From assembly GCA_015065285.1 (NCBI GenBank), contig SVQP01000018.1:1-39170 (forward strand): a DNA stretch of 39,170 nt. The letters run 5' to 3'. The notes beneath the pieces are model-generated. The model was given only the letters and a program-made list of their open reading frames with translations. It did no database searches and had not been told where the DNA came from. Positions 31,435 through 39,170 of this stretch are shown piece after piece; position 1 is the first letter of the stretch; each line of letters begins with the position of its first letter. Both the position numbers and the translations under genes were made by a program. This DNA comes from Oscillospiraceae bacterium. Lineage in GTDB: Bacteria; Bacillota; Clostridia; Oscillospirales; CAG-272.

Positions 31435-31463
31435 GCCCCTGCCGCATGGCAGGGGCTTTTTTT
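31435..31463 (+). terminator. Terminator of the surface-protein operon
   Basis: GCCCCTGCC (31435-31443) pairs with GGCAGGGGC (31448-31456) around GCAT, followed by seven T. Only one good terminator is seen between the riboswitch and this point. Confidence 0.92.
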
Positions 31464-31538
31464 GCGCGTACGGGCACAAAGGTGCACCCGGCATCCAACA
31501 CGCAAAAAAAGCTGAGCGCCAAGCTGCGGGTATAAAAT

Positions 31539-31570
31539 ATAAGGGCTATCGCTTTGGCGATAGCCCTTAT
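31539..31570. terminator. Bidirectional terminator closing the heat-shock operon
   Basis: Perfect 14-bp stem (31539-31552 with 31557-31570) around TTTG, directly after the stop codon of the minus-strand metallopeptidase gene, with T-rich sequence beyond on that strand. Confidence 0.8.
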
Positions 31571-31571
31571 T

Positions 31572-32114
31572 CTATTGATGCGCGCGTCTCATGAGTGCAG
31601 CACCGTTTTTCTTGAGCCAGCTGTGTCTAGTCTTGTAATCCGGCATAACGCGCTCTATTTCCGCGTAAAACGCCTTTGAATGATTCATGTGCTTGCGATG
31701 GCACAGCTCATGCACCACCACGCTATCCAGCACCTCCGGTGGTGCCAGCATCAAAAGGCAATTGAAATTCAAATTGCCCTTGCTCGAACAGCTGCCCCAA
31801 CGAGTTTTCTGCATGCGGATGGTGACTCTTCCGTAGTCCACGCCAATCAGCCTTGCATAATATGCAACGCGCTGTGGGATCACGCGGTGCGCCTGATCCG
31901 CCAGTGCTTTTTTCTCCTGCTCGGTCAATGCGGGCAAATTCTCCCCTGCTTTGCACTTTGCCAATTGCTTTTTGATCCATGCTTCATGCTTGAGCACGAA
32001 TGCATTGATGGTTCGCTTGGCAACAAACAAAGGCGCGCGCACGATGATTTTGCCGTCCTTGACCTGCAAGCCGATGGTTTTTCTGATCGAGCGAATCAGC
32101 GTATAATCCATCAT
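31572..32114 (-). CDS. YgjP-like metallopeptidase (DUF45)
   Basis: 180 residues from the ATG at 32114, which overlaps the prmA stop as ATGA; the frame is open a few codons further upstream. The zinc motif is VVHELCHRKHMNHSKAFY (HELxH plus the third histidine region), and TRWGSCSSKGNLNFNCLL is the family's conserved WGSC stretch. The YgjP/M48-like family members are small cytoplasmic or nucleic-acid-linked metalloproteins with poorly known substrates. Being last in the hrcA-grpE-dnaK-dnaJ-prmA transcript, it may be co-expressed with the stress chaperones. Confidence 0.88.
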   Translation of the reverse strand: MMDYTLIRSIRKTIGLQVKDGKIIVRAPLFVAKRTINAFVLKHEAWIKKQLAKCKAGENLPALTEQEKKALADQAHRVIPQRVAYYARLIGVDYGRVTIRMQKTRWGSCSSKGNLNFNCLLMLAPPEVLDSVVVHELCHRKHMNHSKAFYAEIERVMPDYKTRHSWLKKNGAALMRRAHQ

Positions 32115-33076
32115 TTCTTGAGTCTGACCACAAAAGCGCACCAGCCGTTTTCCTCAGCACGCTCCACGATCTCAAAGCCGTGCTGCTCAAAGCAGTCGAT
32201 TACGTCCTGACTTCTTTCCATAATAATACCGGATGCCAGCAGCACGCCGTCATCTGCAATGTATCTGTGCACGTCGGGCGTCATGCGAATGATAATGTCC
32301 GCCACGATATTGGCACATACCAGACCGTATTTTCCACCGCTCAGATCAACCGAACGCAGCAGGTCGGACTGATCGCAGGTAATATTGGTAAGCCCCGAAT
32401 CCGCGATATTTTCGCGTGCTACGCGCACCGACATCGGGTCGATATCATACGCCTTGCATTCCCCTGCACCCAAGCGGGAGGCGCAAATGGCGAGAATGCC
32501 GCTGCCTGTACCCACATCCAGCATACGCACACCGGGCGCTGTGTATTTTTCAAGCAGACCGATCACCAATCTGGTTGTTTCGTGCGTGCCCGTACCGAAT
32601 GCCATACCGGGGTCCATACGTACAATCAGCTCCTCGGGAGAAGCCTCGTACTTTTCCCATGCGGGCACGATCACAATACGCGAGCCGATCTTGATCGGCT
32701 TATAGTAAGCCTTCCAGGCATTTGCCCAGTCCTCTTCATTCAGACCAATCATCTTGATCTCGCCCTCGATGCCGTCCTTTTGCATCATGCTGCGCAGAAA
32801 ATCCACGTCCTCGCGGATGTCGCGCTCGATGGGCAGGTAAACCGACACCGATGCAATGGTTTTATCTGCGTTGAGAATGCTCTCATCGATCAGATCTCCA
32901 TAGCAGGTCTTAAGATCAATATCGCTGTAATCCTCAATCATCAGGTTGTTATTGATCATGCTCATGACTGCCACGAGCGCGTCCAGCTGCTCCAGCTTGA
33001 CCGTGACGCGAATCTGCGTCCACTGTGTGGTCTCGCCCCAGTCCTCGCAGGTATAATCCTTATCAATCATACTCAT
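32111..33076 (-). CDS. prmA: Ribosomal protein L11 methyltransferase
   Basis: 321 residues. The SAM-binding core is visible: [18 protein letters not shown], then [20 protein letters not shown] (motif I), [16 protein letters not shown], and [11 protein letters not shown]. The N-terminal 100 residues match the L11-recognition domain. PrmA trimethylates lysine and amino-terminal residues of uL11. The ATG overlaps the dnaJ stop (ATGA), and the gene is commonly next to dnaJ in Firmicutes. Length is slightly above the usual 290-315 residues. Confidence 0.94.
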   Translation of the reverse strand: MSMIDKDYTCEDWGETTQWTQIRVTVKLEQLDALVAVMSMINNNLMIEDYSDIDLKTCYGDLIDESILNADKTIASVSVYLPIERDIREDVDFLRSMMQKDGIEGEIKMIGLNEEDWANAWKAYYKPIKIGSRIVIVPAWEKYEASPEELIVRMDPGMAFGTGTHETTRLVIGLLEKYTAPGVRMLDVGTGSGILAICASRLGAGECKAYDIDPMSVRVARENIADSGLTNITCDQSDLLRSVDLSGGKYGLVCANIVADIIIRMTPDVHRYIADDGVLLASGIIMERSQDVIDCFEQHGFEIVERAEENGWCAFVVRLKK

Positions 33077-34209
33077 TTACCCTTTTTGAAGAATCCCTTT
33101 TTCTTTTTGTAATTGCTCTCACCGCACGCATCGGCAAACGCGCGCATAGCCTCCTTTTGCTTGGTGGAAAGTCCGGTGGGGATCTCAACGGCAACCGTAA
33201 AGATCAAGTCTCCCCTGCGCGAATTGTTGGAAAGATTGGGAATGCCCTTGCCCTTCAGGGTAAAGGACGTGCCGGACTGCGTGCCCTCGGGCAGGTCGAA
33301 TTTCTGAGAGCCCTCCAGCGTAGGCACCTCAATCTCCGCGCCCAGCACTGCCTCGGCAATGGTAACCGGGATCTCGCAGTAAATATTGGCTCCCTCGCGC
33401 TTGAAGATCTTGTGGCTCTGCACGCCCAGCTGAATGATCAGATCGCCTGCAGGACCACCGTTTTTGCCGTCACAGCCCTGAGAGCGCAGTGCGATCTTCT
33501 CACCGTGGTCAATGCCTGCAGGGATATCCACGGTCAGATTCTTGTTCTCGCGCTCCATGCCTGCTCCGCGACAACGCGAGCAAGGAACTTTGACGATCTT
33601 ACCGGTGCCACGGCACTTTTCGCACGTGCCGGTGGACTGGAACTGCATGCCGCCCATGTTATGCACGGTGCGCACCTGCCCGGTTCCGCGACAGTTGGGG
33701 CAAATTTCGGGCGCCTGACCGCCCTCACTGCCGTTTCCTTTACAGTCGGGACACTTGCGCAGTCTTGTATAGGTAATGGTTTTCTTGGCACCAAAAGCCG
33801 CCTCCTCAAAGGTCAGGGAGACGCGGATCTGAATATCGTCTCCGCGCTGCGGACCGTTACGTCTGCGCTGTCCGCCGCCTCCGAATGCACCGCCGAAGAA
33901 AGAGCCGAAAATATCGCCCAGGTCACCGAAATCGGTGCTGTAGCCACCGCCGTAGCCTGCGCCAAAGCCGCCTGCAGCGGGATCAAACGCAGCGTGACCG
34001 TACTGATCGTACTTTGCCTTTTTGTCGCTGTCCGAGAGCACCTCGTATGCCTCGTTGACCTCCTTGAACTTTGCCTCAGCCTCGGCATTGCCGGGATTCA
34101 TATCCGGATGGTATTTCTTTGCCAGTACTCGGTAAGCCTTTTTGATATCCGCATCAGACGCGCTTTTATCAACGCCAAGTACCTCGTAATAATCTCGTTT
34201 ATCTGCCAT
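33073..34209 (-). CDS. dnaJ: Chaperone DnaJ
   Basis: 378 residues from ATG 34209 (AAGGAC upstream); an upstream in-frame ATG would add 13 unrelated residues. The J domain begins [23 protein letters not shown] and has the HPD motif in KKYHPDMN. A glycine/phenylalanine-rich linker ([19 protein letters not shown]) follows, then four zinc motifs of the CxxCxGxG type ([32 protein letters not shown]) and the C-terminal substrate domain. DnaJ stimulates the DnaK ATPase and delivers clients. A GC-rich hairpin stands between dnaK and this gene. Confidence 0.97.
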   Translation of the reverse strand: MADKRDYYEVLGVDKSASDADIKKAYRVLAKKYHPDMNPGNAEAEAKFKEVNEAYEVLSDSDKKAKYDQYGHAAFDPAAGGFGAGYGGGYSTDFGDLGDIFGSFFGGAFGGGGQRRRNGPQRGDDIQIRVSLTFEEAAFGAKKTITYTRLRKCPDCKGNGSEGGQAPEICPNCRGTGQVRTVHNMGGMQFQSTGTCEKCRGTGKIVKVPCSRCRGAGMERENKNLTVDIPAGIDHGEKIALRSQGCDGKNGGPAGDLIIQLGVQSHKIFKREGANIYCEIPVTIAEAVLGAEIEVPTLEGSQKFDLPEGTQSGTSFTLKGKGIPNLSNNSRRGDLIFTVAVEIPTGLSTKQKEAMRAFADACGESNYKKKKGFFKKGK

Positions 34210-34237
34210 TTTTTTCAGTCCTTTATAACCGACTGTA

Positions 34238-34262
34238 GGCTGTCGCACCCGGTGCGACAGCC
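34238..34262 (-). other. Intercistronic hairpin between dnaK and dnaJ
   Basis: GGCTGTCGCACC (34238-34249) and GGTGCGACAGCC (34251-34262) are complementary, but no T-run follows on the minus strand. It probably affects mRNA processing or stability rather than termination. Confidence 0.6.
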
Positions 34263-34277
34263 CATAAGTCTATTTCA

Positions 34278-36110
34278 TTACTTGTTGGAATTATCCTCGT
34301 AGTTTGCATCGTAGTAGGTGCCGTCGCCTGCGTCATAGTTGCCGCCCTGCGCGCCGCCCTGGTCGCCACCCTGTGCGCCCTGCTGACGGTACAGCTCCTC
34401 GGATACCTTGTAGAATGCCTTTTCAGCAGCCTCGGTATCAGCCTTGATCGCCTCGGTATCGGTGCCCTTCAGGGTTTCCTTGAGCTTATCAATGCCTGCG
34501 CGAGCCTCGTTGATCGCGTCGGGGCTTACCTTGCCCTCAACCTCGCCAAGAGTCTTTTCCATCTGGAATACCATGGACTCTGCACGGTTGCGAACGTCAA
34601 CGGCTTCCTTCTGCTTCTTATCCTCTTCAGCAAACTTTTCAGCCTCGCGAACTGCCTTGTCGATGTCTTCCTGAGACATGTTGGTCGAGGAGGTGATCAC
34701 GATGTGCTGCTCCTTGCCGGTGCCCTTGTCCTTTGCGGTAACGTTTACGATACCGTTTGCGTCGATGTCAAAGGTAACCTCGATCTGAGGAACGCCACGG
34801 GGAGCGGGAGCAATGCCGTCCAGAATGAATCTGCCAAGCGTGGTATTGTACTGTGCCATTTCTCTCTCGCCCTGCAGCACGTGGATCTCAACAGAGGTCT
34901 GACCGTCAGCTGCGGTAGAATAGATCTGGCTCTTCTTTACGGGGATGGTGGTGTTTCTGTCAATGATTCTGTTGAATACGCCGCCCATGGTCTCGATACC
35001 CAGAGACAGAGGGGTTACGTCAAGCAGCAACAGATCCTTGACCTCGCCGCCCAGCACGCCGCCCTGAATAGCAGCACCGATTGCAACGCACTCGTCGGGG
35101 TTGATGCCCTTGAAGGGCTCCTTACCGATGAACTTCTTAACAGCCTCCTGCACTGCGGGGATTCTGGTAGAACCGCCGACCAACAGGCACTTATCAATCT
35201 GAGAAACGCTCAGGCCTGCATCAGCCAAAGCCTTCTTGGTGGGAATCATTGCGCGATCAACCAGATCTGCGGTGATGCGATCAAACTCAGCTCTGGTCAG
35301 GGTTGCCTCAAAGTGCAAGGGACCTGCGCTGGTTGCGGTAATGAAGGGCAGGTTGATATCTGCGCTCATCATACCGGAAAGCTCGATCTTAGCCTTCTCT
35401 GCTGCATCCTTGAGTCTCTGCAGAACCATCTTGTCGCGGCGAAGGTCAACGCCGTTTTCCTTCTGGAACTTATCAGCCATCCAGTCGATGATTCTCTGGT
35501 CGAAGTCGTCACCGCCCAGCTTGGTGTCACCGTTGGTAGCCAGAACCTCGAACACACCGTCCGAGATCTCGAGAATGGAAACGTCGAAGGTACCGCCGCC
35601 AAGGTCGAATACCATGATCTTCTGCGCGATTTCCTTGTCCATACCGTATGCAAGTGCTGCAGCGGTAGGCTCGTTGATAATTCTCTTTACGTCAAGACCT
35701 GCGATCTTACCTGCATCCTTGGTTGCCTGACGCTGTGCGTCGGAGAAGTATGCGGGAACCGTGATAACAGCCTCGGTTACAGTGCTGCCGAGGTAGCTCT
35801 CTGCATCAGCCTTGAGCTTCTGCAGGATCATAGCGGAAATTTCCTGAGGCGTATATGCCTTGCCGTCAATGTTGGTCTTCTTGGCAGAGCCCATTTCTCT
35901 CTTGATAGAAATCACGGTTCTGTCAGGGTTGGTAATCGCCTGGCGCTTTGCAACCTGACCTACCATTCTCTCGCCGCTCTTGGAGAATGCGACAACGGAA
36001 GGGGTGGTTCTGGAGCCTTCGGGATTGGGGATGACGATGGGCTCGGAGCCCTCAAATACTGCTACGCAGGAGTTAGTTGTACCTAAATCTATACCGATAA
36101 TCTTTCCCAT
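34278..36110 (-). CDS. dnaK: Chaperone DnaK (Hsp70)
   Basis: 610 residues. The nucleotide domain has [17 protein letters not shown] at the start, [15 protein letters not shown] and [15 protein letters not shown], and the adenosine motif [15 protein letters not shown]. The substrate-binding domain begins near residue 385 ([15 protein letters not shown]). The C-terminal tail is glycine/glutamine/asparagine-rich ([17 protein letters not shown]). DnaK binds unfolded clients in an ATP cycle with DnaJ and GrpE. GGAGG lies upstream of the ATG, and it sits 45 bases after grpE in the HrcA/CIRCE operon. Confidence 0.97.
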   Translation of the reverse strand: MGKIIGIDLGTTNSCVAVFEGSEPIVIPNPEGSRTTPSVVAFSKSGERMVGQVAKRQAITNPDRTVISIKREMGSAKKTNIDGKAYTPQEISAMILQKLKADAESYLGSTVTEAVITVPAYFSDAQRQATKDAGKIAGLDVKRIINEPTAAALAYGMDKEIAQKIMVFDLGGGTFDVSILEISDGVFEVLATNGDTKLGGDDFDQRIIDWMADKFQKENGVDLRRDKMVLQRLKDAAEKAKIELSGMMSADINLPFITATSAGPLHFEATLTRAEFDRITADLVDRAMIPTKKALADAGLSVSQIDKCLLVGGSTRIPAVQEAVKKFIGKEPFKGINPDECVAIGAAIQGGVLGGEVKDLLLLDVTPLSLGIETMGGVFNRIIDRNTTIPVKKSQIYSTAADGQTSVEIHVLQGEREMAQYNTTLGRFILDGIAPAPRGVPQIEVTFDIDANGIVNVTAKDKGTGKEQHIVITSSTNMSQEDIDKAVREAEKFAEEDKKQKEAVDVRNRAESMVFQMEKTLGEVEGKVSPDAINEARAGIDKLKETLKGTDTEAIKADTEAAEKAFYKVSEELYRQQGAQGGDQGGAQGGNYDAGDGTYYDANYEDNSNK

Positions 36111-36155
36111 AATGTTTTTTCCTCCTTAAATATATGGTTATAAATAGATTTCAAA

Positions 36156-36746
36156 TCAGTTTGCGACGATGACCATAGCAAAGCGCAGAATCTTATCGCC
36201 CTTTGCATAGCCCTTTTGGTAAACCTCGGTGATCTCGCCTTCACCGTGCTCTTGATCTTCGATGTGCATGACCGCATTGTGCTTTTCGGGGTCAAAGGTT
36301 TCGCCCTTCTCGCCAAACGAGGTCACACCCATCTTGGCAAGTGCATCCTCAGCGCCCTTGAGCGTCATGGCAAGTCCCTTTTGCAGCGCCTCTGCTTCGC
36401 TTACACCAACCGCTCTTTCAAGGTTGTCAAGCACGGGCAGAATGCCCTTGAGCGCATCTGCATAAGCATCTGCGTAAATGCCATCCTTTTCCTTGGCGGT
36501 ACGGCGGCGATAATTTTCATATTCGGCAATCATGCGCATATATTTGTCGTTGGCTGCCGCAAGCTCTGCCTGTGCTTCTTCCAATTTCTTATTCAGCTCG
36601 GCAATCTCGGCTTCAGCCTTTTTCATTTTCTTTTTATCTGCGCGAGTCGGCTTTTCCTCGGACTCGCTTTGTACCTCGGGAGCTTCGGTCTGCTCGGTTG
36701 CAGCTTGTTCTACCGTCTCATCCGTCGGTCTTTTGGTTTCCTCCAT
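36156..36746 (-). CDS. grpE: Nucleotide exchange factor GrpE
   Basis: 196 residues. An acidic N-terminal arm and long coiled coil (AEIAELNKKLEEAQAELAAANDKYMRMIAEYENYRRRTAKE) lead into LPVLDNLERAV. The C-terminal beta domain has FDPEKHNAVMHIEDQEH and YAKGDKILRFAMVIVAN. GrpE releases ADP from DnaK. Its start codon lies 29 bases inside the 3' end of hrcA, so the two genes overlap. Confidence 0.96.
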   Translation of the reverse strand: MEETKRPTDETVEQAATEQTEAPEVQSESEEKPTRADKKKMKKAEAEIAELNKKLEEAQAELAAANDKYMRMIAEYENYRRRTAKEKDGIYADAYADALKGILPVLDNLERAVGVSEAEALQKGLAMTLKGAEDALAKMGVTSFGEKGETFDPEKHNAVMHIEDQEHGEGEITEVYQKGYAKGDKILRFAMVIVAN

Positions 36747-37809
36747 TATGTTCTCCTCCGTTCAACAGTTTATTATCTTGCAGCATATCGGCAATGTCTC
36801 CGCTCAGGCTCTCCAGCGTTGCCAGCACCTTTGCGTAGTCCATACGGCGCGGACCGATGATGCCGATCGCACCAACCGTCTTGCCGTCCTTGACGATATG
36901 CTTATACACCATAGCAGAATTGTTCATAGGTCCTGTCATGCCGCCTGCACCGAAGACCACGTTGACGTCTTCACGGTCGCCCGCAGAAACCAGATCCAGA
37001 ATCTCATCCTGCCCTTCCAGTGCGCCAAGCACCTGCTTGAGCGTGTCGCGATCCTCAAATTCGGGATACTGCAGCAGCTGATCAATGCCGCTCCAGCGAA
37101 CCGCACCGTCATCCAGCTCATTGAGCGTTTCGTAAACAGCCTTGATCACCGGTCCGACAAAGCCTGCGCCCTGCCCCATCTCGCTCTCCATATTCATAAT
37201 AATAGGAAGATTGATCTGATGCGAGGTCAGCCCTGCGATGTTGTCATTGAGCACGCGGGAGAGCTGTGCGGTCACGTCTGCGGTGATTTCCTGCTCTGTG
37301 TGAATGCTCTTGGTTTTGACGTCGCCCGAGGCAGCCACCATGACTACGATGAACTCCACGGGGCGGATATAAATGATTTCAAAGCGATTGATGCGTGCTG
37401 CGGATGCACGAGGCTTGATGGCAATGCCCGTATAATTGGTCAGGCTGGATGCCACGCGGGATGCTGCCATGAGCACCTCGTCAAGCTCGTTCATCTTGGC
37501 TTTCAGCAAGCCACCGATCTCCTTGACCTCGTGTGCGGTCGTTGCGTAGTGCTCAATCAGCGAGTCCACGTAAAAACGATAACCCAGCTCGCTTGGCACT
37601 CTTCCAGCCGAGGTGTGAGGCTGAACCAAATATCCCATCTCTTCAAGCTCTGCCATTTCGTTACGAATGGTAGCAGACGAGCAAACGATCTGCTGATTTG
37701 CCATCAGAGACTTAGATCCGACCGGCTCACCCTCGGCAATATGTGCCTCGACGATCGCCTTCAATATTAATTTTTTGCGTTCGCTCAAGCCGTCGTTCTT
37801 GATTCCCAT
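36718..37809 (-). CDS. hrcA: Heat-inducible repressor HrcA
   Basis: 363 residues from ATG 37809. The longer open frame (to 37935) is rejected because it would contain the CIRCE operator and promoter. The start has GAGGAG upstream. The winged-helix DNA-binding region is LSERKKLILKAIVEAHIAEGEPVGSKSL then CSSATIRNEMAELEEMGYL and PHTSAGRVPSELGYRFYVD, all typical. HrcA binds CIRCE and represses the groE and dnaK operons; with GroEL it senses folding load. It heads the operon and should repress itself. Confidence 0.95.
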   Translation of the reverse strand: MGIKNDGLSERKKLILKAIVEAHIAEGEPVGSKSLMANQQIVCSSATIRNEMAELEEMGYLVQPHTSAGRVPSELGYRFYVDSLIEHYATTAHEVKEIGGLLKAKMNELDEVLMAASRVASSLTNYTGIAIKPRASAARINRFEIIYIRPVEFIVVMVAASGDVKTKSIHTEQEITADVTAQLSRVLNDNIAGLTSHQINLPIIMNMESEMGQGAGFVGPVIKAVYETLNELDDGAVRWSGIDQLLQYPEFEDRDTLKQVLGALEGQDEILDLVSAGDREDVNVVFGAGGMTGPMNNSAMVYKHIVKDGKTVGAIGIIGPRRMDYAKVLATLESLSGDIADMLQDNKLLNGGEHNGGNQKTDG

Positions 37810-37847
37810 GCCAACTCTCCTCTCTTCGGGGCTGATTTTGACGATTT

Positions 37848-37874
37848 TTAGCACTCTTTTTGCTTCAGTGCTAA
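37848..37874 (-). promoter_or_regulatory. CIRCE operator
   Basis: TTAGCACTC (37848-37856), nine bases, CAGTGCTAA (37866-37874): one mismatch from the perfect 9-9-9 CIRCE inverted repeat. It lies just downstream of the promoter, so HrcA bound here should block transcription of hrcA-grpE-dnaK-dnaJ-prmA and the gene after it. Confidence 0.93.
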
Positions 37875-37885
37875 CCACTGACATA

Positions 37886-37914
37886 AATTTACCACGATTT
37901 TGGGGGTTTGTCAA
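37886..37914 (-). promoter_or_regulatory. Promoter of the hrcA operon
   Basis: TTGACA (37909-37914), 17-base spacer, TAAATT (37886-37891) on the minus strand. The predicted start of transcription falls next to the CIRCE element. A separate GAGTGCTAA half site is at 37973-37981 without a matching left arm. Confidence 0.88.
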
Positions 37915-38074
37915 CCCCTTTTTGCCTTTTTTCATTGTTAATATTTTATGAACATTGCTAATTTCTTGTCGTGAGTGCTAAAAAATGGGCGAAACGCCCT
38001 TCCCTGCCCGTACGCAGGCGGATTCTTTGGTTAGTATGTAAAAAACGGGGCGAAATATGCGTACGGGAATCATT

Positions 38075-38103
38075 GTAGGGGCGATCAGTGATCGCCCGCT
38101 ACG
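38075..38103 (+). repeat. Short GTAGGG-type palindromic unit
   Basis: GTAG, then GGGCGATCA (38079-38087), one base, TGATCGCCC (38089-38097), followed by GCTACG. The flanks agree with the units near 4122-4224, but the stem core differs. Confidence 0.7.
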
Positions 38104-38156
38104 CGAACGCATCGGGCACGCACCCGTCTTGTGTCATCCTGCCTGCGTATTCTTTG

Positions 38157-38182
38157 GTAGGGGGCGGCGCCTTGACGACCCG
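38157..38182 (+). repeat. GTAGGG-type unit, diverged long-loop form
   Basis: Starts like the units at 3606 and 3885 (GTAGGGGGCGGCGCC) but the right arm reads GACGACCCG, breaking one pair. It follows a GTGTCATCCTGCCTGCG at 38131-38147, which also precedes the unit at 3606, so this whole small block is repeated. Confidence 0.65.
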
Positions 38183-38214
38183 TTTCGCAAACGCTTCGGG
38201 CGAGGCTCCCCCTT

Positions 38215-38545
38215 TGTGTCATCCTGAGCGAGGTCGCAGAGCGACCGAGTCGAACTTTTGCGGGTCGAATATTTCGCGGCAGAGCCGCGAAATTGAGCGA
38301 GCAAAAGCGCAAGTGCGGTAGCGCGCAGCGGGATCTGCGATGGGTTTGCAAGACGTCTGCTTAGCCGAAGTAATATTTTTTACTTGCCCCATGTGTTTCC
38401 TAAAGAACGTATCATAAACCGTTTTCTAGATCCTCAAAGCGCAGCTTGCGCTTTGACTTTCAAAAATCAGCAAACTGTTGCAGATTTTTGAAAGTTCGAC
38501 TCGAAAACATCCGCACAGGGATGTTTTCTCGCTCAGGATGACACA
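38215..38545 (-). repeat. MITE-like element, inverted near-full copy (copy B, 331 bp)
   Basis: Starts TGTGTCATCCTGAGCGAG and ends with its exact complement (38528-38545). It corresponds to copy A read backwards, with the same hairpins: GTCGC/GCGAC, ATTTCGCGGC/GCCGCGAAAT, the GCGC-containing stem, the CTTTCAAAAATC stem and the AAAACATCC stem. It lacks the nested GTAGGG unit present in copy A. No protein is encoded. Confidence 0.8.
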
Positions 38546-38863
38546 AAAGGGGTGCGCAAAACAGCCCCCCTCCGGGAGTTAGAGAGGAACAAACGATTGA
38601 TTATCGTTTGTGACGAACGGTCGAGCCAAAGCAGCGCGGCAAAGGAGCGAGTGTATCGAGCGACGCATGACGAGCATGCGACGTGAGCGTGCAGTTAAAG
38701 GGGGGAGCCTGCGGGAGTAGCAAAGGCGGAGCGCATTGCCCCGAGTACTCAACCGAACTCATTTGCCCGCATTCTCCTACCGTCATTTTGCAGACCGAAA
38801 CGCCCCTATGCCATCAATTTGCAAAATGCCACCTCCCTCCCGGAGGGAGGCTTTTTTCGCGTG
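38546..38863. other. Gene-free stretch with minor palindromes between repeat copies
   Basis: No credible gene. Visible structures are CAAACGAT/ATCGTTTG (38590-38610), CGCATG/CATGCG (38664-38680) and the terminator-like hairpin at 38832-38857. It could hold a small RNA or the remains of another repeat, but nothing proves it. Confidence 0.4.
38832..38857 (+). terminator. Terminator-like hairpin in gene-free DNA
   Basis: CCTCCCTCC (38832-38840) and GGAGGGAGG (38842-38850) followed by C and six T. It looks like an intrinsic terminator on the plus strand, yet no plus-strand gene precedes it. Confidence 0.6.
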
Positions 38864-38999
38864 TCGTAAACCGTTTTCCAGATCCTCAAAGCGCAATCCT
38901 TGCGCTTTGACTTTCAAAAATCAGCAATTCGTTGCAGATTTTTGAAAGTTCGACGCGCAAACACCCACACCGGGGTGTTTGCTTGCTCAGGATGACACA
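38864..38999 (-). repeat. MITE-like element, half copy (copy C)
   Basis: Matches the right half of copy B from TCGTAAACCGTTTTC to the terminal CAGGATGACACA at 38999. In the outermost hairpin the stem reads CAAACACCC in element orientation instead of AAAACATCC, and the opposite arm has changed to match, so pairing is kept. The other end of the element is missing. Confidence 0.75.
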
Positions 39000-39048
39000 T
39001 AGTGGGGGTGCGTGCAAAGGACACAAAAATCCACCGCCTGCATTGATA

Positions 39049-39170
39049 TGCACCCCAAAAGTTAGACACTTTTGGAGGTGCATATTTTTTATGGGTAAAA
39101 CAGGAAGAGAAAACATGAGATACTCGACAGAATTCAAGATGTGTGTTATAATGGACATGCGAGAACACAA
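39049..39170 (+). mobile_element. IS3-family insertion sequence, left end (cut by window edge)
   Basis: TGCACCCCAAAAGTTAGAC at 39049 looks like an IS3-family (IS150-like) terminal repeat. Directly after comes a palindromic stretch to 39082 and the start of an orfA-type transposase gene. The other end and any target duplication lie outside the window. Confidence 0.75.
39091..39170 (+). CDS. IS3-family transposase OrfA, N-terminal fragment
   Basis: 26 residues are visible before the window ends: MGKTGRENMRYSTEFKMCVIMDMREH. RYSTEFK is the typical start of the helix-turn-helix OrfA protein of IS3-family elements (compare R-Y-S-x-E-F-K). GGAGGTG is 11-12 bases upstream but lies inside the terminal hairpin. 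OrfA normally binds the IS ends and is joined to OrfB by frameshifting to give the active transposase. Confidence 0.75.
   Translation, partial: MGKTGRENMRYSTEFKMCVIMDMREH

Noticed and set aside
34704-36086. 460-codon frame opposite dnaK
   Set aside because: Well-known antisense artefact of dnaK; the dnaK frame is unmistakable.
37955-37981. Second CIRCE element
   Set aside because: Only the right half (GAGTGCTAA) is present; the left half matches at just a couple of positions.
38085-38910. Short open frames in the right repeat region
   Set aside because: They translate the repeats themselves, have no ribosome sites and are not shared with known proteins.

Overview
The window looks like a chromosomal segment from a Gram-positive, low-to-medium-GC member of the Clostridia, probably a gut lineage. 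The evidence is an McsA-McsB-ClpC cluster, an HrcA/CIRCE-controlled hrcA-grpE-dnaK-dnaJ-prmA operon, a YceD-RpmF pair, TmcAL, consensus -35/-10 promoters with 17-bp spacers, AGGAGG-type ribosome sites and a SpoIID-like protein. No 16S rRNA or other species marker is present, so I do not name a species.

Left end (1-3426): two tandem large serine recombinases (the first cut by the window edge), a terminator, a NERD-domain gene with its own promoter, a cluster of hairpins and a tRNA-Leu(CAA) on the minus strand. This resembles the end of an integrated mobile element. Positions 3427-4330 carry no gene but are packed with palindromic repeats.

Housekeeping and envelope block (4331-18888): a three-gene operon of peptidoglycan-binding/SpoIID-like proteins; mcsA-mcsB-clpC, whose McsB has lost key kinase residues; a trigger-factor-like lipoprotein; rpmF and yceD; a lipoprotein plus a 926-residue secreted protein with lectin-like domains and a C-terminal clan-CD (caspase-like) peptidase signature; tmcAL; and a small unknown protein.

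Centre (18990-31463): the most striking system. A consensus promoter is followed by a candidate cyclic-di-GMP-I (GEMM) riboswitch whose 3' side overlaps an intrinsic terminator. It precedes four co-directional genes for exported proteins: a 2113-residue giant with an apparent frameshift near its end, a 1018-residue relative with leucine-rich repeats, and two smaller proteins with TasA/camelysin-like N-terminal features. The simplest reading is a cell-surface or biofilm-matrix fibre operon switched on by c-di-GMP.

Right block (31539-37914, minus strand): promoter and CIRCE, then hrcA-grpE-dnaK-dnaJ-prmA and a YgjP-like metallopeptidase, closed by a bidirectional terminator. Positions 37975-39048 are gene-free and hold inverted and partial copies of the repeats seen at 3600-4220. 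The window ends inside the left end of an IS3-family insertion sequence whose terminal hairpin covers the ribosome site of its first gene.
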